A DNA stretch of 64,000 nucleotides. Source: an uncultured Planctomycetia bacterium. GTDB taxonomy: Bacteria > Planctomycetota > UBA1135 > GCA-002686595. A model generated the notes under the pieces. It was not told the origin of the DNA and did no database searches. It saw only the letters and a list, made by a program, of their open reading frames with translations. Shown here piece by piece: positions 16,362-25,278 of this stretch. The stretch is from the NCBI GenBank assembly GCA_938003765.1, contig CALKYE010000254.1:1-64000 (forward strand). The letters are read 5' to 3'. Numbering within the stretch: position 1 is the stretch's first letter; the number at the start of each line of letters is the position of its first letter. Position numbers and translations under genes: made by a program.

Positions 16362-17705
16362 ATGGAGCCCCAACTCGCACTCGCCGCTCTCGCCTGCTCC
16401 GCCGCGCTCGCGCTCGAAGGTCCTGCGCACGCCTTCCAGCTCGCCAGCACTCCTGGCGTCGTCCAAGCGTCGCCGTGGCTGGGGCCGAACATCCTGATCG
16501 TGGTCGCTGACGACGTCGGCGTCGATCTGGTCAACGCCTACGGCGAATCGGCTGCGGCGCCGTGCACGCCGAACCTCGACGCGCTGGCGCAGGACGGCCT
16601 CTTGTTCCGCAACGCCTGGGCTTGCCCGGTGTGCTCTCCGACGCGCGCCGCGCTGCTCACCGGCCGACACGGCTTCCGCACGGGCATCGGCAACACCGTC
16701 GAGAACAACGAGAGCGGACTCTCGCTCGCCGAGACGACCTTGCCCGAGCTGCTCACGTCCTACTCGAGCGCTTGCATCGGCAAATGGCACCTCTCCGGCG
16801 CCGACGGTCCGTTGCATCCCAACGACAGCGGCTTTCAACACTTCGACGGCTTCCTGCGCGGCGCGGTGAGCGACTACTCGAGCTGGCAGCGCGTCGTCGA
16901 CGGACAGAGCTCGCTCTCGAACGCGTACACGACGATCGAGTTCACCGATCAAGCCATCGCTCAGATCGCAGCGCTGCCCCAGCCGTGGCTGGTGGTGCTC
17001 AACTACAACGCGGCGCACTCGCCCTTCCACCTTCCGCCGACGAGCCTGTGTCCGGTCGGCGCCTGCTCGACGACCTGGTGCGAAGGCGCGACGGCGAACT
17101 CGAACGACCGTCGATTGGCGCGCGCGATGGTGGAGTCGCTGGACGTGAAGCTGGGCGAGCTCATCGCCGCGGTCGACGCGGCGAGTCCCAACAGCTACGT
17201 GTTCTTCCTCGGCGACAACGGGACGCCCGGCGCGGCCTCGATCAACCCGTTCACGGCGGCGCACGCCAAGGGCACGCTCTACGAGGGCGGCGTGAACGTT
17301 CCGCTCATCGTGCGCGGGCCGGGTGTCCGCCGCGGCGAGTGCCAAGCGCTGGTCGCCGCGACCGACATCTACGCGACGGTGGCGCAGCTCGCGCGCGTTC
17401 CCAGTCGCGCCGAGGACTCGATCTCGCTGACGCCGTACTTCCGCCAGCCCTCGCTCGAGCTGCGCCCGTGGGTGTACACCGAGTTGTTCTCGCCCAACGG
17501 AGCGCAGCCGCCGTTCGCGTCCCACGAGCGCGCGATCCGCGACGCGCGCTACAAGCTCATTCGACGCACGGGGGCGCCGGACGAGTTCTACGACCTCGAG
17601 CTCGATCCCTTCGAGACCAACGACCTGTTCGGTTCGCTCAGCACGGATCAGCAGCTCCGCTACGATGCGCTTTCGGCGGAGTTGTTCGCGCTCGGGGTCG
17701 GCTGA
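16362..17705 (+). CDS. Secreted formylglycine-dependent sulfatase
   Basis: 447 residues with an N-terminal signal peptide (MEPQLALAALACSAALALE). Type I sulfatase motifs are present: metal-binding DD in ILIVVADDVGVDL; the formylglycine site CSPTRAALLTGR at about residue 91; IGKWHLSG with the catalytic Lys and His; and FFLGDNGTPG with the late metal ligands. It hydrolyses sulfate esters, most likely on glycans, in the periplasm after Cys-to-formylglycine conversion. It is followed after 36 bp by a second sulfatase, forming a pair. The esterase gene is divergent. Confidence 0.92.
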   Translation: MEPQLALAALACSAALALEGPAHAFQLASTPGVVQASPWLGPNILIVVADDVGVDLVNAYGESAAAPCTPNLDALAQDGLLFRNAWACPVCSPTRAALLTGRHGFRTGIGNTVENNESGLSLAETTLPELLTSYSSACIGKWHLSGADGPLHPNDSGFQHFDGFLRGAVSDYSSWQRVVDGQSSLSNAYTTIEFTDQAIAQIAALPQPWLVVLNYNAAHSPFHLPPTSLCPVGACSTTWCEGATANSNDRRLARAMVESLDVKLGELIAAVDAASPNSYVFFLGDNGTPGAASINPFTAAHAKGTLYEGGVNVPLIVRGPGVRRGECQALVAATDIYATVAQLARVPSRAEDSISLTPYFRQPSLELRPWVYTELFSPNGAQPPFASHERAIRDARYKLIRRTGAPDEFYDLELDPFETNDLFGSLSTDQQLRYDALSAELFALGVG

Positions 17706-17741
17706 GCGCCAGGGCGCTCGCGCTCGCCGTCCGCCGACGAC

Positions 17742-19268
17742 ATGCGACGAATCCACGCGCCCGCAGCACCTCTCGCACTCGCTGTCGCAGCGTTCAGCGC
17801 GCTGGCGCTCGCCGCGTGCGTCAGCGCGCCTCGATCCGAGCGCGTCGCGCCGCCGAACATCGTGTTGATGGTCGTCGACGATCTCGGCTGGCAGGACCTG
17901 TCCGTCGCGCTCGCTCCAGAGCCGACCGAGTTCAACCGACGCTACCGCACGCCCAACGTCGAGCGCCTCGCTCGCGAGGGGATGCGCTTCTCGCAGGCCT
18001 ATGCCGCAGCGCCCGTGTGCACGCCGACGCGCTCGGCGCTGCTGACCGGGATCGCGCCAGCGCGTTCGCACATCACGTACTGGACGCTCCACGCGGGCCG
18101 CGACACCTCGGCGGCGTTCCCCGGTTTGCTCGCGCCGAAGTGGAACGTCGACGGCGTTCAACCGGGCGTCGAGACGCTGCCGGGTCGCCTGCGCGACGCG
18201 GGATACCGCACGATCCACGTCGGCAAAGCGCACTTCGGAGCGGTGGGCACGAGCGGCGCCGACCCGCTGAGTCTGGGCTTCGACGTGAACGTCGCCGGCC
18301 ACGGCGCGGGCGGGCCCGGCAGCTACTACGGACGCGAGAACTTCAGCGCAGCCGGACGCGGCGGCGATCGCGTGTGGGACGTGCCGGGGCTCGAGCGCTG
18401 GCACGGGCAGGACATCTACCTCACCGAAGTGCTCGCGAGTTGCGCGCGCGAGCAACTCGAGTCGGCCGCCCGGTCGGGCGCGCCGTTCTTCCTGCACTTC
18501 GCTCCCTACGCGGTTCACGCGCCGATCCAGGCCAATCCGCGCTACCTCGCGAACTACCCCGACCTCGATGCGCGCGAAGCCGCGTACGCGACGATGGTCG
18601 AGAGCTACGACGCCGCGCTGGGAGAGTTGCTCGGCGCGCTCGACGAGCTCGACCTCGCGCGGAACACGCTGATCGCGTTCACCTCCGACAACGGCGGACT
18701 CTCGGCGCACGCGCGCGGCGGAGAGCCGCACACGCACAACGCGCCGCTGCGCAGCGGAAAGGGCAGTTGCTACGAGGGCGGATTGCGCGTGCCGTTGATC
18801 GTTCGCTGGCCCGGCGTCGCGGCGCCCGGCTCGCGCAGCGAGGCGTTGGTGTCGAGCGCCGATCTGCACGAGACGCTCCGCGCTGCGGGCGCGCGTGAAC
18901 CGCAGCGTTCAACCCGCGGCGACGGGCTCGACCTCGAGCCGATCTTGCGCGGCGGTCGCGGTGATGAGCAGCGCGTTCTGCTCTGGCACCAGCCGCACTT
19001 CTGGGGCGTGCGCGGCCCGGGCATCTGGCCGTTCAGCGCGCTGCGCCGCGGACGGTGGAAGCTGATCTACCGCCACGCGGATCGCGCGCTGGAGCTGTAC
19101 GACCTCGAGACGGACCTCGGCGAGTCGCGCGACCTGTCGCAGCAACGGCCGGAGCTCGTGCGCGAGCTCGCTCACGAACTCGGGGAGCGCTTGCGCGAGA
19201 TGGGCGCGCAGATGTCGATCGACGCGGCGAGCGGCGCGCCCGTGCCGTGGCCGGACGAGCAGCCCTGA
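17742..19268 (+). CDS. Formylglycine sulfatase, probable lipoprotein
   Basis: 508 residues. The N-terminus has a hydrophobic stretch ending LALAACVS, a lipobox-like LAAC, so membrane anchoring is likely. Motifs are NIVLMVVDDLGWQDLS (metal ligands), CTPTRSALLTG with the formylglycine Cys at about residue 93, HVGKAHFG, FTSDNGGLS, and GGLRVPLIVRWPG near the C-terminal third. The layout fits the arylsulfatase A-like group common in planctomycetes. It differs clearly from the preceding sulfatase (CTPTR rather than CSPTR, and longer loops), so the two likely act on different sulfated sugars or linkages. Confidence 0.92.
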   Translation: MRRIHAPAAPLALAVAAFSALALAACVSAPRSERVAPPNIVLMVVDDLGWQDLSVALAPEPTEFNRRYRTPNVERLAREGMRFSQAYAAAPVCTPTRSALLTGIAPARSHITYWTLHAGRDTSAAFPGLLAPKWNVDGVQPGVETLPGRLRDAGYRTIHVGKAHFGAVGTSGADPLSLGFDVNVAGHGAGGPGSYYGRENFSAAGRGGDRVWDVPGLERWHGQDIYLTEVLASCAREQLESAARSGAPFFLHFAPYAVHAPIQANPRYLANYPDLDAREAAYATMVESYDAALGELLGALDELDLARNTLIAFTSDNGGLSAHARGGEPHTHNAPLRSGKGSCYEGGLRVPLIVRWPGVAAPGSRSEALVSSADLHETLRAAGAREPQRSTRGDGLDLEPILRGGRGDEQRVLLWHQPHFWGVRGPGIWPFSALRRGRWKLIYRHADRALELYDLETDLGESRDLSQQRPELVRELAHELGERLREMGAQMSIDAASGAPVPWPDEQP

Positions 19269-19456
19269 GTGCTCGGCGACGGACCCCGACGCTTCCGGCG
19301 CACGCGGCGGGGATTCGGCGCGGAACGGGTCGAAGCGAACGCTCGCAAGGCTTGGGGCGCAGCTCGGCGTCGAGTCGGCGCGTTGGCCTGACCCGCGACG
19401 AGGATGTCTGGCCGCCTCGGCGTTGATCGTAGGCGAGCGCGCGCGATGATGCGCCC

Positions 19457-20239
19457 ATGAAGCTCCTCGCCGTATCGATCGCAGCGCTCCTGCACCTCTC
19501 GTCGAGCACGATGCCCAACGCACAGCAAGATTCGCCGGGCTACACGGACACTCCGCAACTCCCCGGACAACCGTGGAAGGTCCACGACAGCGCGCGGCCG
19601 CAGCCGGCCGTCGTGCGCGCCGCGGAGGGCGCGAACCTCGGCGCGCAGCCGCCGGCGGACGCCGTTGTGCTGTTCGACGGTTCGAGCGCGAAGGCCTGGA
19701 CGGCGGGCGGCAAGGACTGTCCGTGGAAGCTCGAGGGCGGCTACATGGAAGTGAACGGCGGCGGCTCGATCGAGACGCGCGAGCACTTCGGCGACGTGCA
19801 GCTCCACGTCGAGTGGGCGTCGCCGGCCAAGGTCGAGTCGAGCTCTCAGGGGCGCGGCAACTCGGGCGTGTTCCTGATGGGGCGCTACGAGATCCAGATC
19901 CTCGACTCGTTCGAGAACCCGAGCTACGCCGACGGCGGCGCGGCCGCGCTCTACGGCCAGTTCCCTCCGCTCGTGAACGTCTCGCGCGGTCCGGGCGAGT
20001 GGCAGAGCTACGACATCTTCTTCCGCGCGCCGCGCTTCCAGGGCGACACGCTGGTCGAGCCCGCGCGCGTCACCGTGCTCCACAACGGCGTGCTCGTGCA
20101 CAACAACCAGGCCTTCCTCGGCGCCACGCGCCACCGCGACGTCGCGACCTACGCCTCGCACGCAGAGGCGGGTCCGATCGGCCTGCAGGACCACGGCAAC
20201 CCCGTCCGCTTCCGCAACATCTGGGCGCGCAAGCTCTGA
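19457..20239 (+). CDS. Secreted DUF1080 (3-keto-disaccharide hydrolase) domain protein
   Basis: 260 residues: a signal peptide (MKLLAVSIAALLHLSSS), then one DUF1080 domain from about residue 70 to the end. Typical blocks are VVLFDGSSAKAW, CPWKLEGGYMEV, FGDVQLHVEW, GNSGVFLMGRYEIQILDSF, and the last strand GNPVRFRNIWARKL. The fold is a concanavalin-like jelly roll; characterised relatives cleave 3-keto-glycosides. The gene follows the sulfatase pair by 188 bp and may serve the same glycan-degrading function. Two larger proteins in the window carry two such domains each. Confidence 0.9.
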   Translation: MKLLAVSIAALLHLSSSTMPNAQQDSPGYTDTPQLPGQPWKVHDSARPQPAVVRAAEGANLGAQPPADAVVLFDGSSAKAWTAGGKDCPWKLEGGYMEVNGGGSIETREHFGDVQLHVEWASPAKVESSSQGRGNSGVFLMGRYEIQILDSFENPSYADGGAAALYGQFPPLVNVSRGPGEWQSYDIFFRAPRFQGDTLVEPARVTVLHNGVLVHNNQAFLGATRHRDVATYASHAEAGPIGLQDHGNPVRFRNIWARKL

Positions 20240-20325
20240 GCGCCCGCGTCCGCAGCTCCTCGCTGCACTGGACGCCGCCGCCCGCCCGCAGCACAATCCT
20301 CCGCCCCCAAGAGAGGCCCCCAGCG

Positions 20326-20526
20326 ATGAACATGGAAACGATCCGCGACGTGCTCGTGAGCTACGGCCCCATGATGGTCCTCGGCGTGGCCGTCGTTTCT
20401 CTCGGACTGACCGCGGTCGTGTTCGGCGCGTTCCTGATGAACGAGCTGTTCTTCAAGCGCAAGGAAGCCCACGGCGGGCACGGCGACCACGGGCACGGCG
20501 GGCACGGCCACGCTGGCCATCACTGA
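20326..20526 (+). CDS. Small membrane protein with His-rich tail
   Basis: 66 residues. An N-terminal segment (MNMETIRDVLVSYGPMM) leads into one transmembrane helix (about residues 17-40, VLGVAVVSLGLTAVVFGAFLM), then NELFFKRKE and a cytosolic or periplasmic tail made almost only of Gly and His (HGGHGDHGHGGHGHAGHH), with nine His. AGAGG lies ten bases before the ATG. No family was recognised. The tail could bind Zn, Ni or Cu. Codon use matches the neighbours, so the gene is probably real despite its length. Confidence 0.65.
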   Translation: MNMETIRDVLVSYGPMMVLGVAVVSLGLTAVVFGAFLMNELFFKRKEAHGGHGDHGHGGHGHAGHH

Positions 20527-20690
20527 TCCGGATTGATCCGGTGCGCGGCTCGGTGAGACCGGGCCGATCCGATCGAGCGGGCCGCCGTCGACGTCGCGGC
20601 CCCGGCGCGCTTCCCGCTCCGCGCGCGTGACTCGAGTGTGGCTTCGGCGCTAGGGCGAGTCCTTTTCGTAGCACGCCGCCGGAGGCCGCC

Positions 20691-23399
20691 TTGCCCTCGC
20701 TATCCGAGTCCAACACCCGCTCGCTTCGTTCCCTCGCACTCGCCGCCCTGGTCGCGAGTTGCATCGCGAACTTCTCGGCCGCCGCGCGCCAAGGCGCACC
20801 CGCTGCGCGTCCTTCGACGGACCAACTGACGGCCATCGGCGAGGCCATGGAGCGCTACTTCGAAGCGCGCGGACAGCAAGCGGGCGTCGACGATGCGCGC
20901 GCGGAAGTCCTCACGGCGATCTCGGCTGCGCAGAGCAAGGCCGCGGGCTGGTCCCCGCTGAAGTCGAGCGGCGACCTCGGGCTCGCGCTGGAACTCGCGG
21001 CGCAGGCGCGCGCGGAGAAGCGCCGCGACGGCAACGTGCTCGTGGAGAGCCTGCGCGAGGGCGCGTTCGTGCACACCGGCCTCGAGTACGCGCTGCGCCT
21101 GCCCAAGGACTACGACGCGAGCAAGCGCTATCCGCTGCTGCTGTCGCTGCCGGACTTCGACGAGAAGCCCGCCGATCACATCCGCACGCACTGGACCGAG
21201 GCCGCGGTGCGCGACAACGCGATCGTGGTCTCGCCCACGATGCCGCGCGAGCTCGCGAGCTGGACGCCGGTGGCCGTCACCGGCCGCCCGGGCGGCGTGA
21301 CCCACGTGCTCACGGTGCTGCGCGTCGTCAGCTCGCGCTTCAGCGTCGACGTCGACCGCGTCTACCTCGTCGGTCGCGGCCGCGGTGCTCCCGCCGCGAT
21401 CGCCGCCGCGAACAACAGCCCGCAGCGCTTCGCTGGCGTCGTCACGCGCTCGGGCGAGCCGGGTGAACTCGGCGCGCGCAACTTCTCCAATTTGCCGATC
21501 CTGCTGATCGCTGGCGGAGCGCGAGCGACCGAGTTCCAGGGCGAGGCGGACGCGCTCGGGTACGCGCACATCAGCTCGACGGCCACCGGCGGCGAGCGCG
21601 AGGTGTGGGAGTGGGTGCAGAAGCACCCGCGCAACCGCGCGCCGAGCACGGTCAACCTCGTGCCGGGCGAGCCCTTCCCTTCGCGCATCTACTGGCTGCG
21701 CGCGGCCTCGTACGAGTTCGATTCAGCCGCGACGGTCGCGCTCGACCGCGCCACGAACTCTGTGAGCGTCACCGCCAACGGCGTGTGGCGTCTGTCGCTG
21801 CACCTGAACGACGAGCTGCTCGACCTCGACAAGCCGATCCGCGTGCGCGTGGGCGACGTCGAGTCGGAGCGCACGGTCACGCGCAGCCTCGCGAGCGCGC
21901 TCGAGTGGCTGCGCGACGGGATGAGCGACACGCGCTGCGTGTACACCGCGCGCCTCGACATCGACCTCGTGCCGCCTCCGGTGAGCGGTCCGCCCGCGCC
22001 GAGCGCCGAAGACCTCGCCAAGTTCCGCGCCGAGCTCGCGACCGCCGGCGTCGATCCCGCCAAGCTGTGGGAGCTGCACCTGGTGTGGAAGGCCGGGCAG
22101 AAGCAGTTCCTCGCTGACTGCGCGCTGCGCAAGCTCCTGCGCGTCGAGCCCGATCATCTCCAGGCGCGCGCGGGGCTCGGGCACGAACGCGTGGGGGATC
22201 GCTGGTTCCCGTCGCGCGCCGCGGCGGAGCGCTATCGGCAGAGCCAGGATCCGGCGCTCGCGCCCGCGCGCGGGCTGCTCAAGCGCAAGACGGGTTGGGT
22301 GCACCCCGAGGAGATCGCGATGCTCGCCAAGGGGCTGAGCAAGGACTCCACCACGGGCGAGTGGCACGACGGCGCGGATCGTCAGAAGCTCGCCAAGGGC
22401 TGGGCGCGCCAGGACCTCGAGTGGATCGCGCCGCGCGAAGTCGAGTCGCTCGACATCGGGTTGTGGCGCGTCGACGGCGAGTGGCTCGACCTTCCCAGCG
22501 CCAACCAACGCCACGCTTCGATCGATTCGATGTGGCGCATCCCGACGCACGAGATCGAGCTGCACACGACCTGCGACCGCGATGTGGGCCTGCGCGCGAT
22601 CGAGCACATGGGCCGCGCGCTCGACGACCTGCGGCGCGTGTTCGGCGTCGAACCGCTCTTGCCGCTCTCGGTCGCGCTGCTGCGCGAGGAGGAACAGTAC
22701 GACCGCTTCGCGTTCGGCGACGTCGACGGCCGTCGGCGAGCGACGCACGGCGGACGGCTGTACACGATCCACTACGGCTTCCTGGCCGAGAGCTGGTTCC
22801 CGCCGAGCGATGGCAAGCGCGCCACGCACGGCATCGGCGTGGGCTACTGGGACGCCTACGTGCCCAACGGCGACTCGTACGGCGTTCACTCCGCGCGGCT
22901 GGCGGTGGGGCTCTCGTACGTCGAAGCGCTCGACCCCAGCCCGAAGGCCGTGAAGGCGGCGCTCGCCGGCGGCCCCAAGGCCGAGTACTACGCCGCGTAC
23001 CTCGCGGAGAAGCAGTTCCCCGCCTGGCTGCGCTACGGCGGCGCGGTCTACGCCGAGCGCTACTTCAAGGACGCGAGCGTCGGCGAGGGCGGCGACCCGT
23101 GGTGGGCGCGCAAGTGGTCGGTCGAGAACATCGCGCGCATGGGCGGCCTCGATCCGCTCGAGCAGGTGTTCGCGTTCCAACTCGATGCGGACAAGCGCGA
23201 CGCCAGTCGCAAGCTGCTCAACGAAGCTGGCCTGATCGTGGCATTCCTCGTCGACAGCGAGTGCGCGCCGGTCCGCGCAGCGCACGAGGACTTCAAACGC
23301 GCGCTGCTCGCCGGCCGCCTGACTCCCAAGGTCATCAGCGCGATGGTCGACGCCGTGACGGCGCACCAAGCGGAGTTGAAGGCCTTCGCGGGACTGTAG
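20691..23399 (+). CDS. Large secreted alpha/beta-hydrolase plus DUF1570-like protein, catalytic motifs lost
   Basis: 902 residues. TTG at 20691 is chosen because GGAGG lies five bases upstream and the product begins with a signal peptide (SLRSLALAALVASCIANF). Residues 115-330 look like an esterase/dipeptidyl-peptidase fold: LRLPKDYDASKRYPLLLSLPD, then DRVYLVGRGRGAPAAIAAA, where the nucleophile elbow should read GxSxG but has Arg instead of Ser. From about residue 620 a DUF1570/peptidase-MA-like part follows (TTCDRDVGLRAIEHM, LLREEEQYDRFAFG, FPAWLRYGGAVYAERYF), but no HExxH is present. Both halves therefore look non-catalytic. A binding or scaffold role on the cell surface is possible. Confidence 0.65.
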   Translation: MPSLSESNTRSLRSLALAALVASCIANFSAAARQGAPAARPSTDQLTAIGEAMERYFEARGQQAGVDDARAEVLTAISAAQSKAAGWSPLKSSGDLGLALELAAQARAEKRRDGNVLVESLREGAFVHTGLEYALRLPKDYDASKRYPLLLSLPDFDEKPADHIRTHWTEAAVRDNAIVVSPTMPRELASWTPVAVTGRPGGVTHVLTVLRVVSSRFSVDVDRVYLVGRGRGAPAAIAAANNSPQRFAGVVTRSGEPGELGARNFSNLPILLIAGGARATEFQGEADALGYAHISSTATGGEREVWEWVQKHPRNRAPSTVNLVPGEPFPSRIYWLRAASYEFDSAATVALDRATNSVSVTANGVWRLSLHLNDELLDLDKPIRVRVGDVESERTVTRSLASALEWLRDGMSDTRCVYTARLDIDLVPPPVSGPPAPSAEDLAKFRAELATAGVDPAKLWELHLVWKAGQKQFLADCALRKLLRVEPDHLQARAGLGHERVGDRWFPSRAAAERYRQSQDPALAPARGLLKRKTGWVHPEEIAMLAKGLSKDSTTGEWHDGADRQKLAKGWARQDLEWIAPREVESLDIGLWRVDGEWLDLPSANQRHASIDSMWRIPTHEIELHTTCDRDVGLRAIEHMGRALDDLRRVFGVEPLLPLSVALLREEEQYDRFAFGDVDGRRRATHGGRLYTIHYGFLAESWFPPSDGKRATHGIGVGYWDAYVPNGDSYGVHSARLAVGLSYVEALDPSPKAVKAALAGGPKAEYYAAYLAEKQFPAWLRYGGAVYAERYFKDASVGEGGDPWWARKWSVENIARMGGLDPLEQVFAFQLDADKRDASRKLLNEAGLIVAFLVDSECAPVRAAHEDFKRALLAGRLTPKVISAMVDAVTAHQAELKAFAGL

Positions 23400-23618
23400 C
23401 TGCGAATTCGCGTCTCGCGAGTCGTGGCGTAGGACTCCCCAGAATCCGCCTTGACGGAACGCGAATTGGGGGGGCATGCTTCTCCAAGGGTTGGCGATGT
23501 TTCGCCGGCGACGCCCGCACCGCGGCAACGGCTCGGGCATCGCTCCCGCCTCGCGAGGTGCGCTGGCAGCGTGCGTTTCGCGCAGGCTCGCAGTCGCCGA
23601 CGCTGCCGCGGGATTTTC

Positions 23619-23984
23619 ATGTTCGCTTCGCTCGCCGCGGCGCGCTCTCGCGCCTCGTTCTCTTGGGCCTTCCGACGCGTTTCGCTGGCCGCAGTAGCAT
23701 GGTTCATCGCCATGTTCGCCCTCGCAGGCCGATCGACCGCGCAGATCATCCCGCCGATCACGACGGCGTTGCCCAATGCCGAGGTCTGGGTGCACCCGAC
23801 TGATGGCGTGAATCCCACGGCCGCCGACGAAGAGCTTCTCTACATCAACGACCCATCGTGGGTGTTCAAGACGTGCCTCTATTTCAATCTCCAAGGGCTG
23901 ATCGTCGATGATGATGCAGTCCCGCCGGGCGGACCGCTCTCCGCAGAGCTGCTGCGCAGCAACATGCAGGGAGAGTACCGATGA
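23619..23984 (+). CDS. Small secreted protein of unknown function
   Basis: 121 residues. The ATG at 23619 gives a long signal peptide (SFSWAFRRVSLAAVAWFIAMFALAGRSTAQ), followed by a mature part of about 72 residues containing NAEVWVHPTDGVNPTAADEE and YINDPSWVFKTCLYFNLQG. No family is recognised. Its TGA overlaps the ATG of the next gene (ATGA, 23981-23984), which supports its reality and translational coupling. Third-position GC seems somewhat lower than in the neighbouring genes. Confidence 0.55.
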   Translation: MFASLAAARSRASFSWAFRRVSLAAVAWFIAMFALAGRSTAQIIPPITTALPNAEVWVHPTDGVNPTAADEELLYINDPSWVFKTCLYFNLQGLIVDDDAVPPGGPLSAELLRSNMQGEYR

Positions 23985-25216
23985 AGCGCCAAAGCTGTGG
24001 GCGGCGTTTCCTCGCCCTAAGTTGCCTTGTGCTGGCTGCCCACGGCTCGCGTGGCGTTGCTGCTGCACAGGAGAGTCTCTACGGCGCGCGGATTCAACCG
24101 GGCGTCAGTTTGTTGCTGGATCGAGTGAATACGACAACCGGGGCCGTGTCGACGCTCACATTCCCCAACAGCGCAGCAAACTTCAGCTGCCTGATGCACG
24201 TTGATGGCCGACTGCTGACGGTGGCTCAACTGATAGGTCCGGATCGGTACGCCTCGATACATCCAGCCGACGCATCCTGGCAGCCCGGAGTTCTCACGGG
24301 TTTCGACAACACAACCCCGTTGCTGTCATTGGACTACGACCCCACGAGTGGCCAGTACTACTACGCCGATGCGCTCCGGCTCTACAGGGTGAACCCCGCA
24401 ACAGGAGCCTCAGTGCTTGTCGGCCCCTTCACCGGACTGTCGTCGGCTTGGTCCGGCATTTTCTGCATTGCGATCTACCCCGACGGTTCGGCCATCGCGC
24501 ACGGGATCGGCGCTACGGTTCTCAACCAGCCCGTCGAGCTCTACATGCTCGATCTACAGACCGCGGCGCTCACGCAGATCGCCGGTGTGGTCGTCCCCAA
24601 CGCGATCGGGGAGTTCAGGGACCTCGCGGTGGATTCCAATGGCGAGCTGTGGGGCAGTTTTCACCCACTCAACGCGGGATACCAGTTCCGTTCTGGTCTG
24701 TACCACCTCAACCTGTCCACCTGGACCGCGACGCACGTTCGCCAAGTCTACCCGTCGTACTACGGCATCGCCTTTGTGCCGGACACGCAGCAGACGACCT
24801 ACTGCACGGCCAAGACGAACTCACTGGGTTGCGCGCCCGCGATCAGCGCTGACGGCTTCCCCAGTCTTGCAGCGAGCAGCGGCTATGTGCTGCGCGCGAC
24901 GAACGTGCGCAACCAGAGCGCAGGGGCGCTGACCTTCGGCATCAGCGGCCGAGCTGCGCTGCCCTTCGGCGGGGGAATCAACTGCATTGTCCCGCCGCGC
25001 CAGCGCACGCCCATCTCGAGCAGCGGCGGCTCGCCGGCGAGCACGCCCAACTGCAGCGGCGCGTGGCAGCTCGACTTCAACACGTGGATGAGCCAGTACT
25101 ACACGCTGCCGCCCGGCACGACCGTGCAGGCGCAGTGGTTCGGCCGCGACCAGGGCTTCGCGGCGCCCAACAACTGGACATTGAGCGCGGCAATCGAGTT
25201 CATCGTGCGGCCCTGA
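23981..25216 (+). CDS. Secreted propeller-like protein with shared C-terminal domain
   Basis: 411 residues: a signal peptide (MKRQSCGRRFLALSCLVLAAHGSRGVAAAQ), then a beta-rich domain (residues about 30-270) with propeller-like strands (LLSLDYDPTSGQYYYADA, RDLAVDSNGELWGSF), and a C-terminal domain from YCTAKTNSLGCAPAIS at about residue 272 to the end (AIEFIVRP). This is one of the clearest copies of the recurrent domain. The start overlaps the previous stop (ATGA) and GGAG lies eight bases before it. The N-terminal two thirds look less GC-rich by eye than the C-terminal domain, as if the domain had been joined to a different source gene. Function unknown. Confidence 0.7.
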   Translation: MKRQSCGRRFLALSCLVLAAHGSRGVAAAQESLYGARIQPGVSLLLDRVNTTTGAVSTLTFPNSAANFSCLMHVDGRLLTVAQLIGPDRYASIHPADASWQPGVLTGFDNTTPLLSLDYDPTSGQYYYADALRLYRVNPATGASVLVGPFTGLSSAWSGIFCIAIYPDGSAIAHGIGATVLNQPVELYMLDLQTAALTQIAGVVVPNAIGEFRDLAVDSNGELWGSFHPLNAGYQFRSGLYHLNLSTWTATHVRQVYPSYYGIAFVPDTQQTTYCTAKTNSLGCAPAISADGFPSLAASSGYVLRATNVRNQSAGALTFGISGRAALPFGGGINCIVPPRQRTPISSSGGSPASTPNCSGAWQLDFNTWMSQYYTLPPGTTVQAQWFGRDQGFAAPNNWTLSAAIEFIVRP

Positions 25217-25234
25217 CGCACGGCTCCGAGCGAC

Positions 25235-25252
25235 GGGCCGGAACAACGGCCC
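25235..25252. terminator. Convergent-gene hairpin
   Basis: GGGCCG (25235-25240) pairs with CGGCCC (25247-25252) around GAACAA, between the stop at 25216 on the plus strand and the end of the small membrane gene at 25279 on the minus strand. The 6-bp GC stem has no T-tract. It probably ends transcription in one or both directions. Confidence 0.4.
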
Positions 25253-25278
25253 CGAGCTTCAGACGCGCGCGATCACGC

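Noticed and set aside
16215..18869. Long minus-strand open frame (884 codons) under the two sulfatase genes
   Set aside because: It overlaps both sulfatases, which have clear formylglycine motifs on the other strand; the translation is low-complexity Arg/Ala/Val.
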